Source: an uncultured Eubacteriales bacterium (GTDB lineage: Bacteria > Bacillota > Clostridia > Christensenellales > CAG-138). Taken from it: 42,858 bases of DNA. Shown piece by piece: positions 23,784 to 30,699 of this stretch. A model generated the notes under the pieces. The model did not search any database. It was not told the DNA's origin and was given only the letters and a program-made list of their open reading frames with translations. The position numbers and the translations under genes were made by a program. Every line of letters starts with the position of its first letter. Within the stretch, counting starts at the first letter, position 1. The stretch spans positions 1 to 42,858 of the forward strand of contig CACWYB010000016.1 in NCBI GenBank assembly GCA_902765005.1, given 5' to 3'.

Positions 23784-25215
23784 GACTGGCCTCCTTTCCG
23801 CGCTTGTCCTTGGGCAGGGGCAGATCGAACCAGACGCTGGTTCCCTTGCCCACCTCGCTCTCAAAGTGCAGTTCGCTGCCGTGGAGCTGGGCGATCCGGT
23901 TCCCGATGGCCAGCCCCAGGCCCGCCCCGTGCTGGGCCCGGGACCGGGATTTATCCACCATGAAGAAGGCCTCGGTGATCCGGGAGAGCTCCTCCGCCGG
24001 GATGCCGATGCCGTGGTCCGTGACCGTGATCCGATACCGGTTCTGCTGCTTGCGGCCCGTGAGCTCGATGCTCTTGCCGGCCTCGGAGGCCTTGCGGGCG
24101 TTGTCGATCAAATTGGTGATGAGGGTGAGCAGCAGGTCCTTTTCATACAGGATCTGATACTGCTCGATGGAGGTTTCCAGGGTGAGCCCGTGGTGCTCCA
24201 GCATGGGGGTGACCACGGCGATCACGTGGCCCAGCACCCGGCGGGCGTAGCCCCGGGTGAGCTCGAACTCGTTTTTGTCCAGCACCACCAGGTCCATGAG
24301 CTTCAGGGAGAGGGCCTCCAGCCGCTTGCCCTCGGAGAAGATGAAGTTGGAGGCCATGAAGGCATCCTCCTCGTCCAGCTCCGCCGAGCGGAGCATGTCC
24401 GCGTAGCCGATGATGGAGGTCATGGGGGTCTTGAGCTCGTGGGAGAAGCTGGCCACAAAGTCCTTCTGCTGCTTGGCGTAGCCCTCCAACGTGGTCACCT
24501 TCTGCTCGATGGCCTCGGCCATGGTGTTGAAGCTCATGGCCAGATCCCCGATCTCGTCCAGGGAGTTCACGTTGGCCCGCACATCGTACTGCCCCTCCTC
24601 GATGAGCTTGGTGGCCCGGGTCAACACCCGCACGGGCCGGGACACGAAGTAGGAGATGAGGAGCATGGCCCCGATGCACACCACCACGGTGATGAGGTGC
24701 AGGGACACGAAGGCGGCCACCTGGCTTCGCCGGGCGGCAAACAGATCCTCCGCCGGGAAGCGAACGGAAAGGTAGTATCGGTCCATGCCGATGGGCACGC
24801 AGCCCGCGGTGTCCAAAAGGGAGCCCTCGTCGGAACGGATGAGGGAGTAGACGAAGCGCCGCTCCGTGAGCTCCGAGTAGCTCAGCCGCTCCCCAAAGCC
24901 CGTCCCCGTGGAGGCTAAAAGCCGCCTGCCGTCGTCGTAGAGGGCGCAGCTCACCCCCCGCAGGTTGGCGGCCCCGACGGACCGGTCCAGCACCTCCTGG
25001 AGCATGCGGGGGCTGGTGCTCTGGTAGTACATGTTCAGCACGGAGATCTCCGCCTCCAGGGAGGAGGCCATGGCGGAATAGGCCGCCTCCGCCTCCCGGA
25101 CCCGGAAGGAGAGGGCGGCGGAGAAGCTGCGGCCGATGAGGGCGTGGCCGAAGGCAGCAAACAGCACCGCCACGATAAGGACGGTGCAGACGCTGATCTT
25201 TAACGCAAATCTCAC
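23758..25215 (-). CDS. two-component sensor histidine kinase 2
   Basis: This 485-residue kinase has membrane segments at about 7-27 and 167-190 around an extracytoplasmic sensor of about 140 residues, followed by HAMP (about 191-243). The dimerisation domain carries His259 in ASFSHELKTPMTSI, and the ATPase domain has N box ITNLIDNARKAS, G1 VTDHGIGIP and G2 GAGLGLAIGNRIAQLHG. It starts 25 bases after the stop of regulator 2 with a good AGGAGGC. The C-terminus is Lys/Glu rich and overlaps the next gene. It is similar in layout to kinase 1 but clearly diverged, so the two systems are not a recent duplication. The signal is unknown. Confidence 0.93.
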   Translation of the reverse strand: MRFALKISVCTVLIVAVLFAAFGHALIGRSFSAALSFRVREAEAAYSAMASSLEAEISVLNMYYQSTSPRMLQEVLDRSVGAANLRGVSCALYDDGRRLLASTGTGFGERLSYSELTERRFVYSLIRSDEGSLLDTAGCVPIGMDRYYLSVRFPAEDLFAARRSQVAAFVSLHLITVVVCIGAMLLISYFVSRPVRVLTRATKLIEEGQYDVRANVNSLDEIGDLAMSFNTMAEAIEQKVTTLEGYAKQQKDFVASFSHELKTPMTSIIGYADMLRSAELDEEDAFMASNFIFSEGKRLEALSLKLMDLVVLDKNEFELTRGYARRVLGHVIAVVTPMLEHHGLTLETSIEQYQILYEKDLLLTLITNLIDNARKASEAGKSIELTGRKQQNRYRITVTDHGIGIPAEELSRITEAFFMVDKSRSRAQHGAGLGLAIGNRIAQLHGSELHFESEVGKGTSVWFDLPLPKDKRGKEASHEEVDPQD

Positions 25216-25240
25216 AGGCTTGCCTCCTTGGCCCCGGTTC

Positions 25241-25933
25241 CTATTCCTCCGGCTGCTCCAGGGGATGGAGCTCGTCCTCCGGGATCTCCAGCCGGTAGCC
25301 GATCTTGTGGACGGTCTTGATCCGATCCGCCCAGTTCAGCTTCCGGCGCAGACGCTGAATGTGGGAGTCCAGGGTGCGGCTCTCGCCGATATAGTCCGTC
25401 TCCCAGATGCGCTCGAAAAGGGTCTCCCGGAAAAGGGCCGTGTTGGGGTTCTGGCAGAAGAGGACCAGCAGATCGAACTCCTTTCTCGTCAAATCCACCC
25501 GCTGGCCGTTTTGATACACGTCCCGGGCGTCCAGATCGATGCTCACGTCCAGGATCTGCAAGGTGCCCTGGCTCTTGTTGTACCGGCGCAGGACCACCTC
25601 GATCCGGGCCAGCAGCTCCACGATCTCAAAGGGCTTGACGATATAGTCCTCCGCCCCCAGCTTCAGCCCCTTGACCCGGTCCATCACGTCCGCCTTGGCC
25701 GTGAGAAAGATCACGGGGATGCCCAAAGGCCGGATGAAGGACAGAAGATCGTAGCCGTCGAACTTGGGCAGCATGATGTCCAGCAGCACCAGGTCGAAGG
25801 CGTTGGCTTCCAGCAGGTCCGCGGCCTGCTGCCCATCGTAGGCGCAGGTGACCACGTACCCCTGGCGGCTCAGATTCATTCGGATCAGATTGGCAATGGG
25901 CAGCTCGTCATCCACAACAAGAATCTTGATCAT
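25241..25933 (-). CDS. OmpR/PhoB-family response regulator 2
   Basis: This 230-residue regulator starts MIKILVVDDELPIANLI and has phospho-acceptor Asp52 (VLLDIMLPKFDG), Thr in FLTAKADV and Lys in YIVKPFEI. Its C-terminal winged helix has DLTRKEFDLLVLFCQNP and LDSHIQRLRRKLN. It heads an operon with kinase 2 and the membrane protein at 23031. The ATG at 25933 follows GAGGTGAGAG. A -10 TATACT lies at 25964-25969 (minus strand). The last residues are acidic and Pro-rich (EIPEDELHPLEQPEE), a tail beyond the normal family end. Confidence 0.93.
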   Translation of the reverse strand: MIKILVVDDELPIANLIRMNLSRQGYVVTCAYDGQQAADLLEANAFDLVLLDIMLPKFDGYDLLSFIRPLGIPVIFLTAKADVMDRVKGLKLGAEDYIVKPFEIVELLARIEVVLRRYNKSQGTLQILDVSIDLDARDVYQNGQRVDLTRKEFDLLVLFCQNPNTALFRETLFERIWETDYIGESRTLDSHIQRLRRKLNWADRIKTVHKIGYRLEIPEDELHPLEQPEE

Positions 25934-25956
25934 TCTCTCACCTCAACGTTTCGGTA

Positions 25957-26006
25957 TGGTGGGAGTATACCACCCAAATTCGGACAAAATGTAAAATCTT
26001 ATCGAC
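25957..26006 (-). promoter_or_regulatory. promoter region of response regulator 2
   Basis: Minus strand -10 TATACT (25964-25969) lies within a short GGTGG/CCACC inverted repeat. One TGTAAA half-site (plus strand 25990-25995) is 20 bases upstream, and the next 11-base step is degenerate. This may be a weak site for either regulator. Confidence 0.4.
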
Positions 26007-26020
26007 AAGAGGAAGCTTTT

Positions 26021-27136
26021 TTACAACTTTTTTTGCTTTTTCTGGAATAGGGTCCGCTTTTTCGGCCGGTCTGCTTCCGCCGGCACGGGGATCTTCCGCT
26101 TGGGGAACAAGGTGATGACCCCGTCCCGCTCCAGGCCCACCAGCACCGCGCACAGCAGCGGCAGCCCCAGCATGCCTACGCCGCCGAAGACCCGCAGCCC
26201 CACGAACATGCACATGAGGGTGAGCAGGGGATGGAGGCCCACATGGTCCCCCACGATCCTGGGCTCGATGCTCTGCCGGATCACGGTGATGATGACGTAG
26301 AGGACCAGCAGCCCCACGCCCCGCTTGGTGTCCCCGGTGACCAGGGAGATCACCGCCCAGGGGAGCATGATGGTGCCGCTGCCCACCACGGGCAAAATGT
26401 CGAACACGGCGATGATGGCGGCGATGAGCAGGGAATACTCCACCCCCAGGATGGTGAGGCCGATGGACTGCTCCACAAAGGTGATGCACATGATGAGCAT
26501 ATAGGAGCGCAGCAGCCGGCCGATGGTGGTCTTAAAGTAGGTAAAGCCGGCCATGAGCTTGTCGTAGTGCTCCTGCTTGATGCGCCGGGCCACGGCCCAG
26601 CTCAACAGCCCGAAGTCCAGGGAGATGAAGTAGGTGGCGATGACCATGAAGAGGATGTTGAGCAGGGAGGAGGGCAGGGCGGACATGAAGCCCGTGACCA
26701 CCCGGGTGGAAAACTCCGCCACCTTGGCCCTTAGGGACAGGAGCACGCTGCTGCCCAAGTCCTTGAGAACCTGGACCACCCCGGGATCCAGACGGTCCGT
26801 CCACTGGGAGGCAGCGTGGGCCACGCTCTCCGCCGCCGGGATGATGACCGTGTTGAACCGGGTGACGGCGGTGCGGGCAAAGGTGAAAAGCTGGGAGCCG
26901 ATGAGGATGGTCAGCACCGCCAGCAGGATGAAGAACAGCGTTACCAGCACCGTGGACACCAGCCGGCGGTTGAGCTTGAGCTTATTCGAGATGGCGTTTG
27001 CGGGGGCGCGGAGCACCAATGAGAAGAGAAACGCCAGCAAAAAAGGCATCAACAGGGGCAAAACAAACTTGAACCCCAGGAAAATGAGGCCGATGAGCAC
27101 CGCCGCGTAGGCGAACCGTATGAGAAAATGTTCCAT
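26021..27136 (-). CDS. ytvI: sporulation membrane protein YtvI (AI-2E transporter-like fold)
   Basis: This is an integral membrane protein of about 371 residues in the AI-2E exporter/PurR-permease superfamily, best matched to sporulation protein YtvI of Bacillus and Clostridia, which acts in spore formation by an unknown mechanism. About eight membrane segments are visible, with family stretches PLLMPFLLAFLFSLVL, NILFMVIATYFISLDFG, LLIAAIIAVFDILPVVGSG and QSIEPRIVGDHVGLHPLLTL. The ATG at 27151 would be at the transcript's 5' end; the ATG at 27136 has AAGGA 5 bases before it and is preferred. It has its own promoter divergent from the feo operon. Other members of the superfamily are general exporters, so the sporulation role is by family, not context. 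Confidence 0.8.
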   Translation of the reverse strand: MEHFLIRFAYAAVLIGLIFLGFKFVLPLLMPFLLAFLFSLVLRAPANAISNKLKLNRRLVSTVLVTLFFILLAVLTILIGSQLFTFARTAVTRFNTVIIPAAESVAHAASQWTDRLDPGVVQVLKDLGSSVLLSLRAKVAEFSTRVVTGFMSALPSSLLNILFMVIATYFISLDFGLLSWAVARRIKQEHYDKLMAGFTYFKTTIGRLLRSYMLIMCITFVEQSIGLTILGVEYSLLIAAIIAVFDILPVVGSGTIMLPWAVISLVTGDTKRGVGLLVLYVIITVIRQSIEPRIVGDHVGLHPLLTLMCMFVGLRVFGGVGMLGLPLLCAVLVGLERDGVITLFPKRKIPVPAEADRPKKRTLFQKKQKKL

Positions 27137-27159
27137 GCGTTCCTTCGTCATACACCATC

Positions 27160-27188
27160 AGTATAGCAGTATTGTGTCCAATCGTCAA
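27160..27188 (-). promoter_or_regulatory. sigma-A type promoter of ytvI
   Basis: Minus strand TTGACG (27183-27188), 17-base spacer, TATACT (27160-27165). A sporulation sigma promoter was not seen. Confidence 0.7.
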
Positions 27189-27233
27189 AGAAAAGAGTGA
27201 AAGAAAAACGAAAAATAACGAAAAGAAAAGCTA

Positions 27234-27262
27234 TTGACAAGTTAGCAAATGCAAACTATAAT
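27234..27262 (+). promoter_or_regulatory. consensus promoter of the feo operon
   Basis: TTGACA (27234-27239), 17-base spacer, TATAAT (27257-27262): both hexamers are perfect consensus, implying strong transcription when not repressed. Confidence 0.92.
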
Positions 27263-27288
27263 AGGGCGATGGTTAGTTGAGACTAACC
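27241..27288 (+). promoter_or_regulatory. putative iron-regulator operators in the feo promoter
   Basis: The inverted repeat GGTTAGT-TGAG-ACTAACC (27271-27288) covers the transcription start. The -35/-10 spacer holds a degenerate copy, GTTAG-N6-CAAAC (27241-27256). The common pattern GTTAG-N6-CTAAC recurs before feoB (27784-27799). Placement is typical of repression, likely by a DtxR-family iron regulator. Confidence 0.65.
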
Positions 27289-27308
27289 GCTGGAGAAAGG
27301 AGGCGCCT

Positions 27309-27521
27309 ATGATGCCATTGCTGCTTGCGGAGGTGGGGGAAAGCAACCTGATCCGCCATATCGGAGGCACACCGGAGGTCAAGCGTCACTTGGAGGATTT
27401 GGGGTTTGTGGTCGGCGCCAACGTAACGATCATCTCCCGCATGGGGGGCAACGTGATCGTGAACGTGAAGGAAAGCCGGCTGGCCATCGATGAGAAGATG
27501 GCCCAGAAGATCATGGTGTAA
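27309..27521 (+). CDS. feoA: ferrous iron transport protein A, first copy
   Basis: This 70-residue SH3-like FeoA-domain protein supports FeoB-dependent Fe2+ uptake. Family marks are the start LLAEVGESNLIRHIGG and the central HLEDLGFVVGANVTIISRMG, ending in DEKMAQKIMV. The start at 27309 is set by AAAGGAGG; the longer frame upstream overlaps the promoter and operator. It is first in a feoA-feoA-feoB-small protein operon. It is only moderately similar to the second FeoA 24 bases downstream, so the two copies probably have separate jobs, as in other Firmicutes with paired FeoA proteins. Confidence 0.9.
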   Translation: MMPLLLAEVGESNLIRHIGGTPEVKRHLEDLGFVVGANVTIISRMGGNVIVNVKESRLAIDEKMAQKIMV

Positions 27522-27544
27522 CGAGCGTAAAAGGAGGAGAAAGC

Positions 27545-27766
27545 ATGAAAACGTTGCGGGAAACGAATGTGGGCGAAACCGTGAAGGTGGTTCGTCTTCA
27601 TGGGGAGGGCGCCGTGAAGCGCCGCATCATGGACATGGGCATCACCCGGGGCACGGAAGTATTCGTGCGGAAGCTGGCCCCCCTGGGAGACCCCATCGAG
27701 GTGAACGTGCGGGGCTATGAGCTGTCGCTGCGCAAGGCTGACGCCGAAATGATCGAAGTCGAATAA
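27545..27766 (+). CDS. feoA: ferrous iron transport protein A, second copy
   Basis: This 73-residue FeoA-domain protein is the more classical copy: GETVKVVRLHGEGAVKRRIMDMGITRGTEV, then VRKLAPLGDPIEVNVRGYELSLRKADAEMI. The GYELSLRK motif is the family's C-terminal signature and is absent from the first copy. AAAGGAGG precedes the ATG. It presumably docks on FeoB at the cytosolic membrane face. The 59-base gap to feoB contains a second operator-like palindrome. Confidence 0.92.
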   Translation: MKTLRETNVGETVKVVRLHGEGAVKRRIMDMGITRGTEVFVRKLAPLGDPIEVNVRGYELSLRKADAEMIEVE

Positions 27767-27783
27767 TTTTTTTTACCACAGAA

Positions 27784-27799
27784 GTTAGCTACGGCTAAC
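27784..27799 (+). promoter_or_regulatory. second feo operator upstream of feoB
   Basis: GTTAGC-TACG-GCTAAC, a perfect 6-base inverted repeat matching GTTAG-N6-CTAAC of the feo promoter. It lies between feoA2 and feoB and could allow separate control or roadblock of feoB. Confidence 0.55.
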
Positions 27800-27825
27800 G
27801 AAAAGCAAGGGAGGATAAAGCATTT

Positions 27826-30324
27826 ATGGATATTCGCATCGCCCTGGCGGGCAACCCGAACAGCGGAAAAACCACCCTGTTCAACGCGCTGACCGGCTCC
27901 AACCAGTTCGTGGGCAACTGGCCCGGCGTCACCGTGGAAAAGAAGGAAGGCAAACTCAAGGGCTTTGAAGAGGTCACCCTCACCGACCTGCCCGGCATCT
28001 ACTCCCTTTCTCCCTACACCCTGGAGGAAGTGGTGGCCCGGAATTATCTCATCGAGGAGCGGCCCAACGCCATCCTGAACATCGTGGACGGCACCAACCT
28101 GGAGCGCAACCTCTATCTCACCACCCAGCTTACAGAGCTGGGCATCCCCGTGGTCATCGCCATCAACATGATGGACGTGGTGAAGAAGAACGGGGACAAG
28201 ATCAATATCAAGGAGCTGTCCCGTCAGCTGGGCTGCCAGATCGTGGAGATCTCCGCCCTGAAGGGCACCGGCGTGAAGGAAGCCGCCGCCGCGGCCGTGG
28301 AAGCGGCCAAAAACGGCAAGACCATCCCCCAGCACACCTTCTCCGGCCCCGTGGAGCATGCCCTGGCCCATATCGAGGAGGCCGTGGTCCACAGCCTGCC
28401 CGAGGAGCAGCAGCGTTGGTACGCCATCAAGGTCTTCGAGCGGGACGACAAGGTGCTCTCCCAGCTCAAGATCGAAAAGAGCACCCAGGAGCACATCGAA
28501 AAGGATATCCAGGCCGCCGAGAAGGAGCTGGACGATGACGCCGAGAGCATCATCACCAACGAGCGCTATCTCTACATTGCCGAGATTTTGAAGTCCTCCT
28601 ACAAGAAGCACAAGGCCGGGCAGCTGTCCACCTCCGATAAGATCGACAAGGTGGTCACCAACCGCTGGCTGGGCCTGCCCATCTTCGCCCTGGTCATGGC
28701 CCTGGTCTACTGGATCGCCATGGTGGGCGTGGGCGCCTCCGCCACCGACTGGGCCAACGACGGCCTCTTTGGGGACGGCTACCACCTCTTCGGCATCGGC
28801 ACCTCCGCCTATGAGGAGGAGGCCGAGGCCTACGGCGACGCCATGAACGCCATCGGCGCTTTCTACGAGCTGGACACCGAGGCCGAGGACTTTGACGCCG
28901 ACGCCGCCCTCGCCGAGCTCAAGGCCGTCACCGGCGAAGCCACCGCCACCGTTACCGTGGAGGATGAGGAAACCCTTGCCACCGAGGACATGACCGTCTA
29001 CTTTGACCAGGTGCCCGAGGACGCCGGGGACGACGTGATCGGCATGAGCTTCCAGGATGCCGTTGCCTACGTGGAGGAGAAGGGCTTTGAGGAGCCTGAC
29101 CCCGCGGACTACGGCGTGTGGGTGCCCGGCGTGCCCGCCCTTGTCGACAAACTCCTTTGCAACGAGGAAGGGGAGCCCAAAGTGGCAGATTGGCTCTATG
29201 GCCTCATTCAGGACGGCATCGTGGCCGGCGTGGGCGCCGTGCTGGGCTTCGTGCCCCAGATGCTGGTGCTCTTCCTCATGCTGGCCTTCCTGGAGGCCTG
29301 CGGCTACATGGCCCGTATCGCCTTCGTGCTGGACCGTATCTTCCGGCGCTTCGGCCTGTCCGGCAAGAGCTTCATCCCCATGCTCATCGGCACGGGCTGC
29401 GGCATCCCCGGCGTCATGGCCTCCCGTACCATCGAGAACGAGCGTGACCGCCGCATGACGATCATGACCACCACCTTCATCCCCTGCGGCGCCAAGATCC
29501 CCTTCATCGCCATGATCGCCGGGGCCATCTTCGGCGGTTCCTGGATCGTGTCCGTGTCGGCCTACTTCATCGGCATGGCGGCCATCATCATCTCCGGCAT
29601 CATGCTGAAGAAGACCAAGATGTTTGCCGGCGATCCCGCTCCCTTCGTGATGGAGCTGCCGGCCTACCACTGGCCCACCCTGGGCAACGTGCTCCGCTCC
29701 ATGTGGGAGCGCGGCTGGTCCTTCATCAAGAAGGCGGGCACCATCATCCTGCTCTCCACCATCGTCATCTGGTTCCTCTCCCGCTTCGGCGTGGTGGACG
29801 GCGCCTTCAGGATGCTGGAGGAGGACGAGATCGGCCTGAGCTTGCTGGGCCGTGTGGGCAGCGCCATCGCCTGGATCTTCGCGCCTCTCGGTTGGGGTGA
29901 ATGGCGGGCCGTGGTGGCCTCCGTCACCGGACTGGTGGCCAAGGAGAATATCGTGGGCACCATGGGTGTGCTCTACGGCGGCGGGGAAGGCACGGTCTAT
30001 CAGGCCCTGGCCTCCACGTTCACCGGCATCACCGGCTACAGCTTCCTGGTGTTCAACCTGCTCTGCGCCCCCTGCTTCGCGGCCATCGGTGCCATCAAGC
30101 GGGAGATGAACAGCCGCAAGTGGACCTGGTTCGCCATCGGTTACCAGTGCCTGTTCGCCTATGCCATCGCCCTGATGATCAACCAGTTCGGCGGCCTGTT
30201 CACCGGCAATCTGAACATCATCGGCCTGGCTGCCGCCCTCATCCTCCTGTGCGGCATGATCTACATGCTCTTCTTCAAGAAGTATGAGGAAGCCACCAAG
30301 CTGGAAAAGAACGTGAAGATCTGA
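27826..30324 (+). CDS. feoB: ferrous iron transporter FeoB
   Basis: This 832-residue Fe2+ transporter has a cytosolic N-terminal GTPase and a polytopic membrane domain. GTPase motifs: G1 GNPNSGKT (9-16), G3 DLPG, G4 NMMD and G5 SALKG. Membrane gate motifs: FIPMLIGTGCGIPGVMASRT and FIPCGAKIPFIAMIAG. An acidic insertion, about residues 325-430, rich in Asp, Glu and Ala, lies between the first and second membrane segments and is predicted to be extracellular; classical FeoB has only a short loop there. ATG 27826 follows GGGAGGA at rather long spacing. It is downstream of two feoA genes and followed by a small Cys-rich membrane protein, a standard clostridial feo set. Confidence 0.96.
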   Translation: MDIRIALAGNPNSGKTTLFNALTGSNQFVGNWPGVTVEKKEGKLKGFEEVTLTDLPGIYSLSPYTLEEVVARNYLIEERPNAILNIVDGTNLERNLYLTTQLTELGIPVVIAINMMDVVKKNGDKINIKELSRQLGCQIVEISALKGTGVKEAAAAAVEAAKNGKTIPQHTFSGPVEHALAHIEEAVVHSLPEEQQRWYAIKVFERDDKVLSQLKIEKSTQEHIEKDIQAAEKELDDDAESIITNERYLYIAEILKSSYKKHKAGQLSTSDKIDKVVTNRWLGLPIFALVMALVYWIAMVGVGASATDWANDGLFGDGYHLFGIGTSAYEEEAEAYGDAMNAIGAFYELDTEAEDFDADAALAELKAVTGEATATVTVEDEETLATEDMTVYFDQVPEDAGDDVIGMSFQDAVAYVEEKGFEEPDPADYGVWVPGVPALVDKLLCNEEGEPKVADWLYGLIQDGIVAGVGAVLGFVPQMLVLFLMLAFLEACGYMARIAFVLDRIFRRFGLSGKSFIPMLIGTGCGIPGVMASRTIENERDRRMTIMTTTFIPCGAKIPFIAMIAGAIFGGSWIVSVSAYFIGMAAIIISGIMLKKTKMFAGDPAPFVMELPAYHWPTLGNVLRSMWERGWSFIKKAGTIILLSTIVIWFLSRFGVVDGAFRMLEEDEIGLSLLGRVGSAIAWIFAPLGWGEWRAVVASVTGLVAKENIVGTMGVLYGGGEGTVYQALASTFTGITGYSFLVFNLLCAPCFAAIGAIKREMNSRKWTWFAIGYQCLFAYAIALMINQFGGLFTGNLNIIGLAAALILLCGMIYMLFFKKYEEATKLEKNVKI

Positions 30325-30364
30325 ACACCCATAGCAAAACGCAGGGAAAGGAGTGAACAAGAGC

Positions 30365-30541
30365 ATGCTTTGGCTGCAAGAAAACGGACTTACCCTCATC
30401 ATCTCTCTGGCGCTGCTGCTGATCGTGTTCTTCATCGTCCGCGCCCAGATCAAAAACAAGCGGGCGGGGAAGACCTCCTGCGGCGCCGGTTGCGCCAATT
30501 GTCCCATGCACGGCGCCTGCCATAAGGCGACGAATCGCTAA
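30365..30541 (+). CDS. FeoB-associated Cys-rich membrane protein
   Basis: This 58-residue protein has one membrane segment (LTLIISLALLLIVFFIV) and a basic linker followed by a Cys cluster, CGAGCANCPMHGACH. The family is a small protein encoded right after feoB in many Firmicutes (annotated as FeoB-associated Cys-rich membrane protein). It may hand over or sense iron at the cytosolic face. A GTG at 30353 opens the frame, but AAAGGAG overlaps it, so the ATG at 30365 is preferred. It is the last gene of the feo operon. Confidence 0.85.
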   Translation: MLWLQENGLTLIISLALLLIVFFIVRAQIKNKRAGKTSCGAGCANCPMHGACHKATNR

Positions 30542-30569
30542 CCCAACCGACTGTACAGCATATGAAAAC

Positions 30570-30600
30570 GGCCCGCGGAACTCCCTCCGTTCCCGGGCCG
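30570..30600 (+). terminator. hairpin after the feo operon
   Basis: CGGCCCGCGGAAC pairs with GTTCCCGGGCCG (one bulge), followed by CTTTCCTTT. The stem is strong and the T tract imperfect. Confidence 0.65.
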
Positions 30601-30665
30601 CTTTCCTTTGCTTTCGAAGGGCGGCGGAACTTGTGAAAAAGCTGCAACTTTTGACGATCCATGGC

Positions 30666-30693
30666 TTGAATAGATCAGGGGCTCGTGTATAAT
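30666..30693 (+). promoter_or_regulatory. promoter of the amylase gene, giving an almost leaderless transcript
   Basis: TTGAAT (30666-30671), 16-base spacer, TATAAT (30688-30693). The next in-frame ATG begins at 30700, where transcription should start. Confidence 0.6.
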
Positions 30694-30699
30694 GAAACT

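Noticed and set aside
27715-30507. A 930-codon open frame antisense to feoB
   Set aside because: Low-complexity His/Gly/Asp-rich product with no domain, created by codon bias opposite a certain gene.
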